Below the pieces are notes generated by a model. The model saw nothing but the letters and a program-made list of their open reading frames with translations. It had not been told where the DNA came from and did no database searches. This document shows, piece after piece, positions 8,700-16,684 of a DNA stretch of 32,261 nt. This stretch comes from a virus. The first letter of the stretch is position 1. The number at the start of each line of letters is the position of its first letter. The stretch is taken from IMG/VR virus record IMGVR_UViG_3300048580_000710, positions 1 to 32,261 of that record; one strand, written 5' to 3'. Position numbers and translations under genes: made by a program.

Positions 8700-9517
8700 T
8701 GGTAGAAAAAATATTCTTTCAAAGTAGTTTATGTAGAAGTGGTTCAACACTTCTTCAAAATATCATAGGACAAAACCCTGATTTTTATGTTACACCAACA
8801 TCAGGTGTATTAGAATTAGTATACGCAGCAAGAGCCAATTACACTAATTCACCAGAATTTAAAGCCCAAGATAGTGATTTAATGAAAAGGGGATTCGCAG
8901 CTTTTTGTAAGGGTGGTATTGATAGTTATTTTAACACAATAACCGATAAAAAATATGTAATGGACAAATCTAGAGGTTGGGGTATTCATTATGGGTTTCT
9001 AAATTCGTTTTATCCCGAACCAAAAGTTATTTGTATGATAAGAGATCCGAGATCAATATACGCATCAATGGAAAAAAACTTTAGGAAAAATCAACATTTA
9101 GATTCAGGTATTGTAGATCACGCACAAATGCAAGGGACAACAACTGAAAAAAGAATTGATATTTGGACACAAGGACAACCAGTAGGGTTAGCCTTAGAAA
9201 GATTATACCAAATAATTAGGGAGGGTATTAATAAAAAAATGTTGTTTGTTAAGTTTGAGGATTTATGTAGGCAACCAGATATTGAAATGAGAAGAATATA
9301 CACATATTTAGACTTACCATATTATCAACATGACTTTAATAATGTTGAACAAATAACTCAGGAAGATGATGCTATCTATGGTATATATGGTGATCACACA
9401 ATAAAACCTAAATTAGAACCACAAAAAAATGACTATAAAGATGTTTTAGGTGTAAACGCATCTAATTGGATTCGACAAAATTTTTCTTGGTTTTACGATG
9501 AATTTAAATATATCTAA
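8699..9517 (+). CDS. Sulfotransferase family protein
   Basis: A 272-aa protein, the usual length for PAPS-dependent sulfotransferases. Residues 6-20 hold the 5'-phosphosulfate loop (FFQSSLCRSGSTLLQ). Residues 109-124 hold the 3'-phosphate motif (KVICMIRDPRSIYASM; R115, D116, P117, S119). MDKSRGW (88-94) and the C-terminal WFYDEF also fit the family. It should transfer sulfate from PAPS to a hydroxyl or amine of a glycan or protein in the cytoplasm. It overlaps the glycosyltransferase gene by one base and is followed by a strong terminator, so the two enzymes likely work together on one acceptor. Phage sulfotransferases are known from other T4-type phages; the acceptor here is unknown. Confidence 0.87.
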   Translation: MVEKIFFQSSLCRSGSTLLQNIIGQNPDFYVTPTSGVLELVYAARANYTNSPEFKAQDSDLMKRGFAAFCKGGIDSYFNTITDKKYVMDKSRGWGIHYGFLNSFYPEPKVICMIRDPRSIYASMEKNFRKNQHLDSGIVDHAQMQGTTTEKRIDIWTQGQPVGLALERLYQIIREGINKKMLFVKFEDLCRQPDIEMRRIYTYLDLPYYQHDFNNVEQITQEDDAIYGIYGDHTIKPKLEPQKNDYKDVLGVNASNWIRQNFSWFYDEFKYI

Positions 9518-9522
9518 TAAAT

Positions 9523-9547
9523 AACCCACTAAATGTGGGTTTTTTTA
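9523..9547 (+). terminator. Rho-independent terminator
   Basis: Stem AACCCAC/GTGGGTT with loop TAAAT and a T7 tail, directly after the sulfotransferase stop. Confidence 0.85.
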
Positions 9548-9559
9548 TTTTAAATAAAG

Positions 9560-9567
9560 TATTTATA
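9560..9567 (+). promoter_or_regulatory. TATTTATA phage-type promoter motif
   Basis: TATTTATA ends 4 nt before the ATG at 9572 and follows the terminator of the preceding unit, as expected for a new transcription start. The leader would be nearly absent. Confidence 0.5.
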
Positions 9568-9571
9568 TTAT

Positions 9572-9895
9572 ATGTTTAAAATATTAATACCTTCTACAAG
9601 TGCAAATACATTAAATCAACGATTTAATAAAGTATATGTTGGTGGTATTGGTATACAAAATATAACATTAAATGGTGTTGATTATGAATTCTACCCTAGA
9701 GTTTCGGCGGATATTGATATATTTTCAATAGACAACCCTAACCCAAATATTATATTAGGAGGTTATATTATAGATGAATTCCCACAATATTTAGGTAATC
9801 CACCATTTAATAATAATAGCGAACCATTACCAGTCGAATCAATATATTGGATTGATGATGCTTTTTGGGATGATAATAATTTTTGGAACGAATAA
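9572..9895 (+). CDS. Small fibre-locus protein, paralogue of the 12475 gene
   Basis: A 107-aa protein without recognised domain. It shares a clear pattern with the 110-aa protein at 12475: NGV-type beta strand near residue 35, then an N-(I/V)-L-L/I-x-GY segment, then FP-x-YLGNP at residues 71-77. The ends differ; this one finishes in an acidic, Trp-rich tail (YWIDDAFWDDNNFWNE). No signal or membrane segment. It is 4 nt from the beta-helix fibre gene. It may be a fibre cap, attachment adaptor or assembly factor for that fibre; this is inference from position and paralogy. Confidence 0.75.
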   Translation: MFKILIPSTSANTLNQRFNKVYVGGIGIQNITLNGVDYEFYPRVSADIDIFSIDNPNPNIILGGYIIDEFPQYLGNPPFNNNSEPLPVESIYWIDDAFWDDNNFWNE

Positions 9896-9899
9896 ATAA

Positions 9900-12440
9900 A
9901 TGGGTATAAGGGTTTTAGAGACAGGTAATAATTACATTACAATACAAGAAGCTATTGATGGAACATTGGGTGGGGTTGGCTTAACCCAAGACTTAACAAT
10001 CCAAATAGACGGTGGGACGTATTATGAAAATTTAACGTTTAATGGGTTGACGCATAAAACTAGTGGTAATACTTTAACATTAATTAACTCACCAGCACAA
10101 ACAGTTATTTTAAATGGCTCCGGTGTGTCTAATAATAATATCTATATACTAAACGTAAGTAATTTAGTTTTTGATGGTATAAATGCAGAAAATTGTAATC
10201 CTGAAGATACAGGTGGTGCGAATGTTAGGATTTTGGGAACCACAGGTACTTGGGGTTTGACTGATAATATTACTTTTAAAAATTCAACTATTAGGACAGG
10301 ATATGCTGCGGTTAGATGTACTGACTATGTAAGAAATGTTACGTTTCAAAATATAACAACATCTAATTGTAGGTATGGAACATATCGTTTTGGAAAACAG
10401 CAGGTTGATTTACAAAACGTTAATTTTATTAATTGTAATATTACGACAGATGGATTACAAAATTCAGGTGCGAATCAATTCCAATTAAAAGGTATTGATG
10501 GTTTAAATATTATACGATGTAGGGTTGATGGTTCTGAAAAAATAATATTATCGCCTTGGTATTGTGATAATGTTTTAATTGATGGTTGTATTTTTGATAG
10601 ATCAGGTATTTTAAGTACTACCGGTAGACATATTTTGTTTGAGGATAGTTGTGATAATTGGGTGATTCAAAATTGTTTATTTACTAATTGTAGTCGCAAT
10701 TCCCCAATATATGGGACAAATATAACCAATTTAACGTTAAGAAATAATACGTTTATTGATGATTCGGCAAGTAAAACTGAATACTTTTTTTTAAGTAATA
10801 TTAATGGGTTTAAAACATATAATAATATATTTTTAGTTAATGGTGCTGGTACAATTGGATTTATCAGAATATCTAATTCAACCGGTAATACGATAGGGAA
10901 TAAATTCATTACTCAAAATAACATTTACCAATTTAAAAATGGTAGTCAAAGAAACATATATAACGGTACGTCGGGTGGTGTTACATTACCATCAGGTAGT
11001 GTTTCAAACGCTCAAAGTTCCGGATTAGAAATAAGTTCATTACAAGGTATATCAACAGGTAATTATTTAGGGTTTACAGATACAACTAATAATGATTATA
11101 CGTTACAAGAAAGTTCGCCAGCTAGAAATTACGCTTTATTAAGTCAAATACCTACTAAAGATATTAGAAATTATACTAGGGATATACAATCATCAGATGT
11201 TGGTGCATATGATATGAATGGTATTGCACCTATACTACCGGAATCAATTTTAACGGTATCGGTAAATGGGGTTGTTAAAACAAGTTCGTTTGGAGTCCCT
11301 GAAAACACTCAAGTTACTTTTGGGAATAACAGTACTAATGCAATTACCACTGTTTTTGAAATATTAAATTCATCTAATACAGTTATAGGTTCATCATCAT
11401 CATTTCCATACGTCTATACTTTCACTACAATAGGTAGATATAGGTTAAGAATGATATCCACAAATAACGATGGTTCCGACACATTAGATTTAATTAATTA
11501 TGTAACTGTTGATGTATTACCTACACCAATATTTACAATTTTAAATCAACCCAGATTAATTAATGGTGAAAACGCTACGTTTACAATAACAGATTCTTCG
11601 TTAAGTGGAACAACGTCAGGTGGTGGAATTACTAGTAAAGTTTGGGATGTTGTTGACGGATCCAATAATAGTTATTACCAATCAACAAACACCCCATTTG
11701 TTATTAGCGGATCAACATTATTACAAGGAAGTTACGGTGTTAAATTAACGGTTAGTAATATTATCGGTTCTGCATCATCCACATTAAATAACTCAATATA
11801 TGTAAATAGAACCCCAACAATTATTAACAACATACCTAATCAAGTTGGGACGAGAAATAATATATTTAATTACACAATACCTAATAATATATTTAGTGAT
11901 AGTGGTGATACTTTAACATACTCATTAGTATCCAACCCATCGTGGTTATCGTTAAATAATATGGTATTAAGTGGAACGCCAATAACGGCAGGATCAACAA
12001 GTGCGACTATAAGAGCTACAGATAGTAGAAATCTTTATAACCAAACATCATTTGGTATTAATATTGGTAGTGGTGAGCCACCAGTCGTAGTTAATCAACC
12101 AGCAAATAAAGGTATTCCTGTCGGAATGCAATTTTATTTTAAAATACAAGAATCCATATTTTATTCACCCGCACCATTTACAATTAGTATAATACAAAAA
12201 CCAAACTGGGTGGATTATATTTCATCAGAATTATTATTAGTTGGAGAACCAACAATAAATGATGTGGGTATTAATTATATTACAATAAGGGCTGACGATG
12301 GATTTACCCAAGCGGACTGTACGTTTACTGTAGATGTATTTAATTTTAATCAAATTAGTTCTATTAATAATGGGGATTCTAATCAAGGTATTAGAGGTAA
12401 ATTAAATAACTTAATTACTTTTATAAATAAACTAAGATAA
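9900..12440 (+). CDS. Beta-helix plus Ig-like tail fibre / receptor-binding protein
   Basis: An 846-aa protein. Residues about 1-430 have the pattern of a right-handed parallel beta-helix (repeated N-x-x-x-x-N-x-I/F and FxNCxI steps; TIQIDGGTYYENL at the start, SSDVGAYDMNG at the end), as in pectate-lyase-like tailspikes. Residues about 440-640 look like two PKD/Ig-like sandwiches. About 642-730 is a putative-Ig/cadherin-like domain (FSDSGDTLTYSL, WLSL, LSGTP). A similar fourth domain covers 735-820. The last 25 residues form an amphipathic helix. No catalytic residues can be assigned, so glycan hydrolysis or lyase activity is possible but unproven. Probably a receptor-binding or glycan-degrading fibre. 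Confidence 0.82.
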   Translation: MGIRVLETGNNYITIQEAIDGTLGGVGLTQDLTIQIDGGTYYENLTFNGLTHKTSGNTLTLINSPAQTVILNGSGVSNNNIYILNVSNLVFDGINAENCNPEDTGGANVRILGTTGTWGLTDNITFKNSTIRTGYAAVRCTDYVRNVTFQNITTSNCRYGTYRFGKQQVDLQNVNFINCNITTDGLQNSGANQFQLKGIDGLNIIRCRVDGSEKIILSPWYCDNVLIDGCIFDRSGILSTTGRHILFEDSCDNWVIQNCLFTNCSRNSPIYGTNITNLTLRNNTFIDDSASKTEYFFLSNINGFKTYNNIFLVNGAGTIGFIRISNSTGNTIGNKFITQNNIYQFKNGSQRNIYNGTSGGVTLPSGSVSNAQSSGLEISSLQGISTGNYLGFTDTTNNDYTLQESSPARNYALLSQIPTKDIRNYTRDIQSSDVGAYDMNGIAPILPESILTVSVNGVVKTSSFGVPENTQVTFGNNSTNAITTVFEILNSSNTVIGSSSSFPYVYTFTTIGRYRLRMISTNNDGSDTLDLINYVTVDVLPTPIFTILNQPRLINGENATFTITDSSLSGTTSGGGITSKVWDVVDGSNNSYYQSTNTPFVISGSTLLQGSYGVKLTVSNIIGSASSTLNNSIYVNRTPTIINNIPNQVGTRNNIFNYTIPNNIFSDSGDTLTYSLVSNPSWLSLNNMVLSGTPITAGSTSATIRATDSRNLYNQTSFGINIGSGEPPVVVNQPANKGIPVGMQFYFKIQESIFYSPAPFTISIIQKPNWVDYISSELLLVGEPTINDVGINYITIRADDGFTQADCTFTVDVFNFNQISSINNGDSNQGIRGKLNNLITFINKLR

Positions 12441-12463
12441 TTGGCAGTTTTTAAAAAACTATA

Positions 12464-12471
12464 TATTTATA
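12464..12471 (+). promoter_or_regulatory. TATTTATA phage-type promoter motif
   Basis: TATTTATA within ATATATTTATA ends 3 nt before the ATG at 12475. The spacing matches that before 16685, 30237 and 31667. Confidence 0.5.
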
Positions 12472-12474
12472 CAT

Positions 12475-12807
12475 ATGGGACAACTATATTTAGTATCATC
12501 ATTAAGTGCTGATACATCTAATTACACATACACCAGTATTATTGTTAATGGGGCTGGTCCATATAATGTAACATTTAATGGGGTTTCATTAACTTTAGCC
12601 GGACCTCAAACTATTAGTATGAATGTTATGAGTGTTGAATCAGGTAATAGTAATGTATTATTATCAGGTTATTTAACAACTTATGATTTCCCTGTTTATT
12701 TAGGGAATCCAGGTACTACCGATTATTTAGGTAGACCAATAATAAATTCAGCAGGTGGAGGTGTTTGGGCTCAAAGCGGAAATACTCAATATGCTTACTA
12801 TAAATAA
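12475..12807 (+). CDS. Small fibre-locus protein, paralogue of the 9572 gene
   Basis: A 110-aa protein. It matches the 107-aa protein at 9572 in the central strands (NVTFNGV near 41, SNVLLSGYL near 69, FPVYLGNP near 80) and in length. It ends with a Gly/Ser-rich tail (SAGGGVWAQSGNTQYAYYK) in place of the acidic Trp-rich one. The pair flank the beta-helix fibre. No enzyme motif or membrane segment. It may be a fibre accessory or virion decoration protein; the function is unknown. It has its own TATTTATA motif 3 nt before ATG and is 20 nt ahead of the next gene. Confidence 0.75.
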   Translation: MGQLYLVSSLSADTSNYTYTSIIVNGAGPYNVTFNGVSLTLAGPQTISMNVMSVESGNSNVLLSGYLTTYDFPVYLGNPGTTDYLGRPIINSAGGGVWAQSGNTQYAYYK

Positions 12808-12826
12808 AATTTAAAATAAATAATAT

Positions 12827-13876
12827 ATGGACTCAATTAGAGCGGTAGGAAGTGAATTACTTCAAGGACAAGAAAAACATAATAGATTAATTGAATTAAT
12901 GGGTATTAAGAAAACCGTTAATGAATCTAAAAAATCGGTGAATAACGAAGATTATATTATTCACGCAGCGGATGGTAAATCATACGGTATTTTCAGGGAA
13001 AACAAAAACTTCTTTGTTAAATATTCTAATAAACATACTGAAAATATCAATGAATTTGAATATATTGGTGGTTTAGTTAGAAAAACTAAAGAATTACACG
13101 AATCATATTCAGAAGCATTTAAAAGATTAAATGTGATGATTAGTGATATTAATCAAAAATATGGGGTTAAAAATGCTAAGTCGTTATTTGAAGCGGATAA
13201 ACAATATATGTTACAACCCGAAGCACCAACTTCTGAATCACCTTCTTCAACCCCAACAACAGACGTTGGGATTCCAACACCAGAATCACCGGCAACTACA
13301 CCACCAATTAACGGTGAAGTTGATGAAAACGATCCGGTTAAATTAATTCAAAGTTTAACAGGTAAATTAGGACAATCTCTTAGAGATAATATGCAAAACG
13401 AAGAGGTTGTTAATAACCAAATGATTAAATACGTATTGAATTCAGTTATATCGGCAGTTGACTTAACTAAATTAACACCTGAAGATAAAGAGGCTTTAAA
13501 TAATAAAATATTAGGTAACGAAGAACAAACTGCAACACCTGAAGGTGCTCCAACTGAAACCCCATCACCTGAAGGAAACCAATCAGCTTCATCAACAGGT
13601 AGTGAAGATCCATTCGCAGGTTTAGACCAAGCAGCAGCCCAAGCAGGTACTCAAACAGAAGGTTTAGTTGATTTGGCTGTTACGTATGAACAAGAATTAG
13701 CAATCAATAATTTACTATCTTTTTGTGAAAACAAAAATATTAAATTAAAGAAATATAAGGTTGAAACCGATAATATTATTTTTGAATCAGTAAAAGGTAG
13801 AAGGTTTGTTGTGAAGGCTGACGGTGTTTCATTATTAATGACTGAAAATAAAGAATATAAAAAATTGTTAATCTAA
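12827..13876 (+). CDS. Conserved phage protein, two domains with Pro/Ser/Thr linkers
   Basis: A 349-aa protein. An N-terminal domain (about 1-115) ends in a helical segment (EAFKRLNVMISDINQKYG). A Pro/Ser/Thr-rich linker follows (130-165), then a helical segment (165-220), a second linker rich in Thr, Pro, Glu and Gln (225-275), and a compact C-terminal domain (285-349) rich in Lys and beta strands. No signal peptide or membrane segment. The linker-domain layout suits a head or core component. It sits directly upstream of the head-morphogenesis cluster and was probably transcribed with 12475. I do not recognise the family; the role is unknown. Confidence 0.75.
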   Translation: MDSIRAVGSELLQGQEKHNRLIELMGIKKTVNESKKSVNNEDYIIHAADGKSYGIFRENKNFFVKYSNKHTENINEFEYIGGLVRKTKELHESYSEAFKRLNVMISDINQKYGVKNAKSLFEADKQYMLQPEAPTSESPSSTPTTDVGIPTPESPATTPPINGEVDENDPVKLIQSLTGKLGQSLRDNMQNEEVVNNQMIKYVLNSVISAVDLTKLTPEDKEALNNKILGNEEQTATPEGAPTETPSPEGNQSASSTGSEDPFAGLDQAAAQAGTQTEGLVDLAVTYEQELAINNLLSFCENKNIKLKKYKVETDNIIFESVKGRRFVVKADGVSLLMTENKEYKKLLI

Positions 13877-13883
13877 ATTAAAA

Positions 13884-14255
13884 ATGTATCTTTGTTATAT
13901 TAATAAATTGGGCCCTAATCATAGGAATGAATTAATATACGAGTTTATTTTTACAAATGATATTGAAAACGTAAATGGGGATGATTGGGATAGATTTCCA
14001 GCAAGTGGATATCCGGGTCTTCCCCATTCTGATTTTATGTCAAATGTGAGATTATTAAAAACTAGTAGTTTAGACTTAGAATTAGCTAAAGATAATGATT
14101 TTTTCACATTTAACGATTGTAAGTGTGGTATAATAGCCATAGGGTGGGAAGAATCCTATATTATTGATAGAATGATATTTAAGTTCGGCGATGATTTAGA
14201 CGATGTTAAAGATAAACTTTACAAAAGAGATTATTATTTAGAAGAAATAAATTGA
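13884..14255 (+). CDS. Conserved hypothetical phage protein
   Basis: A 123-aa acidic protein starting MYLCYINKLG, with the motif GDDWDRFPASGYPGLP (residues 33-48). Seven nt separate it from the previous gene. No membrane segment or catalytic motif is apparent. I do not recognise a family and propose no function. A host-type promoter look-alike (TTG, then TATCTTTG at 13887-13894) overlaps its first codons, but those bases also encode Y-L-C of the N-terminus, so no regulatory claim is made. Confidence 0.7.
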   Translation: MYLCYINKLGPNHRNELIYEFIFTNDIENVNGDDWDRFPASGYPGLPHSDFMSNVRLLKTSSLDLELAKDNDFFTFNDCKCGIIAIGWEESYIIDRMIFKFGDDLDDVKDKLYKRDYYLEEIN

Positions 14256-14282
14256 TAGAATAAAATAAAAAGTATATATTTG
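14251..14282 (+). promoter_or_regulatory. Bacteroidota-type promoter (TTG-N20-TATATTTG)
   Basis: TTG at 14252-14254 is separated by 20 nt from TATATTTG (14275-14282), matching the Bacteroidota sigma-A consensus TTTG-N19-21-TAnnTTTG. It ends 4 nt before the ATG at 14287, the same spacing as at the 22036 gene. Confidence 0.55.
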
Positions 14283-14286
14283 TAGT

Positions 14287-14808
14287 ATGAATATTATTAA
14301 AAAATCAGATTTAATGGAATTTGTTTCAGATAAGAAACAAATGTTGTTAAGTAAGAAAATGGAATCAGCCGCTGAACCTGCTGTTGCTCCACCAAAAACT
14401 AAACCTGGAACAAAACCTGGAACAAAACCAACACCATCAACACCTAAATATCCAAAACCTGCGGTAACTCCAAAACCAAAGGCTATGGCTGAACCTGCTG
14501 TTGCCCCACCAAAAATTAAACCTGGAACAAAACCAACACCATCAACACCTAAATACCCAAAACCTGCGGTAACTCCAAAACCAAAGGCTATGACTAAACT
14601 TGGTGAAGAAAAAATATCTAAAAAAGTGAAAATTAACAAAAAATATCCAAAAAAATTTGTTAAAGAACATATTAATTCGTATTTTAGCGTAGATATTATA
14701 AATGAAACAATTAACGAAGATTACTCTGTTGAGCTACAATTAGTTGGTGGTAAATCGGAATTAATTAAGTGTTTAAGAAACCTTAAAGAAGGTAATGTAA
14801 TAAACTAA
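14287..14808 (+). CDS. Pro/Lys-rich repeat protein
   Basis: A 173-aa very basic protein. A short N-terminal helix (MNIIKKSDLMEFVSDKK) is followed by two copies of an extended Pro/Lys/Ala/Thr repeat (residues about 29-102; EPAVAPPK, then KPGTKPTPSTPKYPKP, then AVTPKPKA). A small C-terminal domain of about 55 residues ends in the sequence around LRNLKEGNVIN. The repeats should form an extended, positively charged linker that could bind nucleic acid or an acidic partner such as the scaffold. A host-type promoter precedes it. Family unknown. Confidence 0.72.
   Translation: MNIIKKSDLMEFVSDKKQMLLSKKMESAAEPAVAPPKTKPGTKPGTKPTPSTPKYPKPAVTPKPKAMAEPAVAPPKIKPGTKPTPSTPKYPKPAVTPKPKAMTKLGEEKISKKVKINKKYPKKFVKEHINSYFSVDIINETINEDYSVELQLVGGKSELIKCLRNLKEGNVIN
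14371..14592 (+). repeat. Two direct repeats of 117 and 105 bp
   Basis: Copy 1 (14371-14487) and copy 2 (14488-14592) are nearly identical. Copy 1 has an extra 12 bp (cctggaacaaaa duplicated). They encode the Pro/Lys-rich module and look like a recent in-frame duplication. Confidence 0.9.
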
Positions 14809-14826
14809 GTTCAGTCACTATGTCAA

Positions 14827-16128
14827 ATGAGTAACAAAATATTTAAGAAAAAAGAAGTTTTACAATTAATAAAAGAAGATATGATTCCGTACGGAGAAAA
14901 CCCAAATAGAATTGAACGTTCCATTGAACGAAGAATTACAAACAGACAGAATCCGTTAGGTGCTAATCCAGCCTACCCTGAAGGAACACCTGAAAGTAAT
15001 TTTGAAGAAATAATGGCGTCCGATCAATTTAAAAGTTCAATTGAAAAAATTAAAACCTATGCCGGTAGAAAAAACATTCGTGTTGTAGATGGTAGGGGTG
15101 TAATCCAACTAATGGCGTTAGTTCAATTACAGATGTCATTAGTTAGAGATATGATTTCTAAAGAAAGGAATCATAAACCACAATTAGAAAAATTAGCCGT
15201 TAGGTTATTGAAGCAGGATTTCAATATCCCTGGCGAATTACAAGTTAAGGTTGAAGATGGTAAAACCATTTATTACGATGGTACATTACAATACGACATA
15301 TCTTTAACATTACCGGTTGATTTGAGTGATACTCAAACTGAAATGGAAATGGAAATGGAAGAAAATTCTGAGGAAGTAATTGAAAACATCGAAGAGTTGG
15401 ATTTAGAAGTCGCTAAAAGAAGATTCTTAAACGCTATGATGGCAGGTGCAGCATTTAAGGGACAATATATGTTCCATATGGCTGAGGATGAAATTAACGC
15501 CATTGATGATGAATTAATAACAGAATATGGATTATTGATGGCAATTACTGAATGGGCGTATTTTATGATTCCACCTGAAAGTGCAGCCGCAGCCGCATCT
15601 TCTGATGAACAAGCTGGTGGTTCCGAAAGGGTTGATTTTACAACTGAACCACCTACATTAATTTGTAGGGCTAGATCGTTTCCACTCCTTTGTCATGAGA
15701 TAGTAAAATCATATATGGAGTTTATGTCGGCTTGGGGATTACCTCAATCAGATGAAGAAGGTGCTGAATCTAAGGCTAAATATATCCTTAGTAAGGCGGA
15801 TTTTTTAGAAGCTGAGAATTGGGATTTAATGTTAGGACCAGGTTTTTGGGGTAGGTTTTTAGAAGCTATTGATGAAAACGAATTAGACATCAAGTCTAAA
15901 TTATATATTAAAATAGCTCAAATGCCACCTAGAGACTTTAATAACTTTATGAAAGAAGTGTTAAAGAAATCTGAAAGAAGTAAGCGAATGATGGTTGATT
16001 TAGCTAATGAAATTAAAGAAGCTATAACTAAAGAAGATTATGAAACAGCGATGAATTCATACGATGAAGATGAACCTGAAGATGATATTAATTTAGATGA
16101 TATTGACATATCAGACTTATTTAAATAA
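14827..16128 (+). CDS. Conserved phage protein in head cluster, function unknown
   Basis: A 433-aa acidic, mostly helical protein. A basic N-terminus (MSNKIFKKKEVLQLIKED) leads into helices. An acidic low-complexity segment has repeated Met-Glu (METEMEMEMEENSEE-like, near 175-190). There is an Ala-rich stretch (AAAAAS near 255), and the C-terminus is strongly acidic (DEDEPEDDINLDDIDISD). No transmembrane segment. It stands where portal (gp20) might be expected upstream of the protease, but it shows no portal-like features and is shorter than T4 gp20 (524 aa), so I do not call it portal. A head or neck-related structural or core role is plausible by location only. A terminator follows. Confidence 0.78.
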   Translation: MSNKIFKKKEVLQLIKEDMIPYGENPNRIERSIERRITNRQNPLGANPAYPEGTPESNFEEIMASDQFKSSIEKIKTYAGRKNIRVVDGRGVIQLMALVQLQMSLVRDMISKERNHKPQLEKLAVRLLKQDFNIPGELQVKVEDGKTIYYDGTLQYDISLTLPVDLSDTQTEMEMEMEENSEEVIENIEELDLEVAKRRFLNAMMAGAAFKGQYMFHMAEDEINAIDDELITEYGLLMAITEWAYFMIPPESAAAAASSDEQAGGSERVDFTTEPPTLICRARSFPLLCHEIVKSYMEFMSAWGLPQSDEEGAESKAKYILSKADFLEAENWDLMLGPGFWGRFLEAIDENELDIKSKLYIKIAQMPPRDFNNFMKEVLKKSERSKRMMVDLANEIKEAITKEDYETAMNSYDEDEPEDDINLDDIDISDLFK

Positions 16129-16130
16129 CA

Positions 16131-16161
16131 AAAAACCCCATATTTTAATATGGGGTTTTTT
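16131..16161. terminator. Bidirectional Rho-independent terminator
   Basis: Stem ACCCCATATT/AATATGGGGT flanked by A-run and T-run, between convergent genes ending at 16128 and 16161. Confidence 0.85.
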
Positions 16162-16589
16162 TATTTACTACGATAACATTCAATCTCATTATTTTCAGTA
16201 AATACTTTAAGTAGTGTTAAACTTTTATCTTTAACAAAGGATAAAACTTCTTCTTTGAAAGGATCTTTTGGTTCGTGATAATATAGTATAGTATCAACAG
16301 ACATGTATGATTTCTTATTTATTTCCATACCTGAACTTCTCAAATCTAAATCAACTATCCATTTTCTATCATTAAAAAATGAATTTTTAAGTGTATAATT
16401 GAGTGATTGCTTAAAATCCTTTGTTAGTTTTTTAATTAGATTTTCGTAATCTTCGTAATCTTCGAGAGGTTTAACCCATGTTGATATTTGTAAGTATATT
16501 GATATTGGGTTTTTAATATTAACAGTTCCATAACTGATTTTAAATCTATTATCGATAGGTAGATTTAATTTTTTACCTGTTTTAATCAT
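16161..16589 (-). CDS. Hypothetical phage protein, antisense in head cluster
   Basis: A 142-aa protein with mixed alpha/beta character. It opens MIKTGKKLNLPIDNR, and later has SIYLQISTWVKPLEDYEDYENL and YMSVDTILYYHEP. No recognised domain, signal or membrane segment. It is transcribed leftward between two rightward head-cluster genes and shares a terminator with the 433-aa gene, so it looks like an inserted gene with its own regulation. No TATTTATA or TAnnTTTG motif is evident in the 95 bp upstream. Function unknown. Confidence 0.7.
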   Translation of the reverse strand: MIKTGKKLNLPIDNRFKISYGTVNIKNPISIYLQISTWVKPLEDYEDYENLIKKLTKDFKQSLNYTLKNSFFNDRKWIVDLDLRSSGMEINKKSYMSVDTILYYHEPKDPFKEEVLSFVKDKSLTLLKVFTENNEIECYRSK

Positions 16590-16673
16590 ATTGTATTTTA
16601 TATTCCATTTAATTTATTAATTGATAAAATGATAAGTATTTTTAGGTAAAATAACAAATTTTGTTTTCCTTTA

Positions 16674-16681
16674 TATTTATA
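16674..16681 (+). promoter_or_regulatory. TATTTATA phage-type promoter motif
   Basis: TATTTATA ends 3 nt before ATG at 16685. It lies at the start of the protease-scaffold-capsid run and just after a leftward gene, so a promoter is needed here. Confidence 0.55.
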
Positions 16682-16684
16682 TGT

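Noticed and set aside
2238-12440. Diversity-generating retroelement acting on the fibre genes
   Set aside because: No reverse transcriptase gene or template/variable repeat pair with adenine-specific changes is seen; the repeats are simple in-frame duplications.
13143-13346. Rightward His/Gln-rich frame within the 349-aa gene
   Set aside because: Out-of-frame shadow of the Pro/Ser/Thr linker.
13864-13894. TTG-N19-TATCTTTG promoter look-alike at the start of the 13884 gene
   Set aside because: The TATCTTTG bases are codons 2-4 of the gene and the transcript would start inside the frame; probably chance.
14238-14639. Leftward Gly/Phe/Val-rich frame opposite the Pro/Lys repeat gene
   Set aside because: Antisense of the direct repeats; the rightward gene has a promoter and coherent ends.
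14827-16128. Portal protein (gp20-like) call for the 433-aa gene
   Set aside because: The position would fit, but the acidic low-complexity helical sequence lacks portal features and is too short; portal must lie outside this window.
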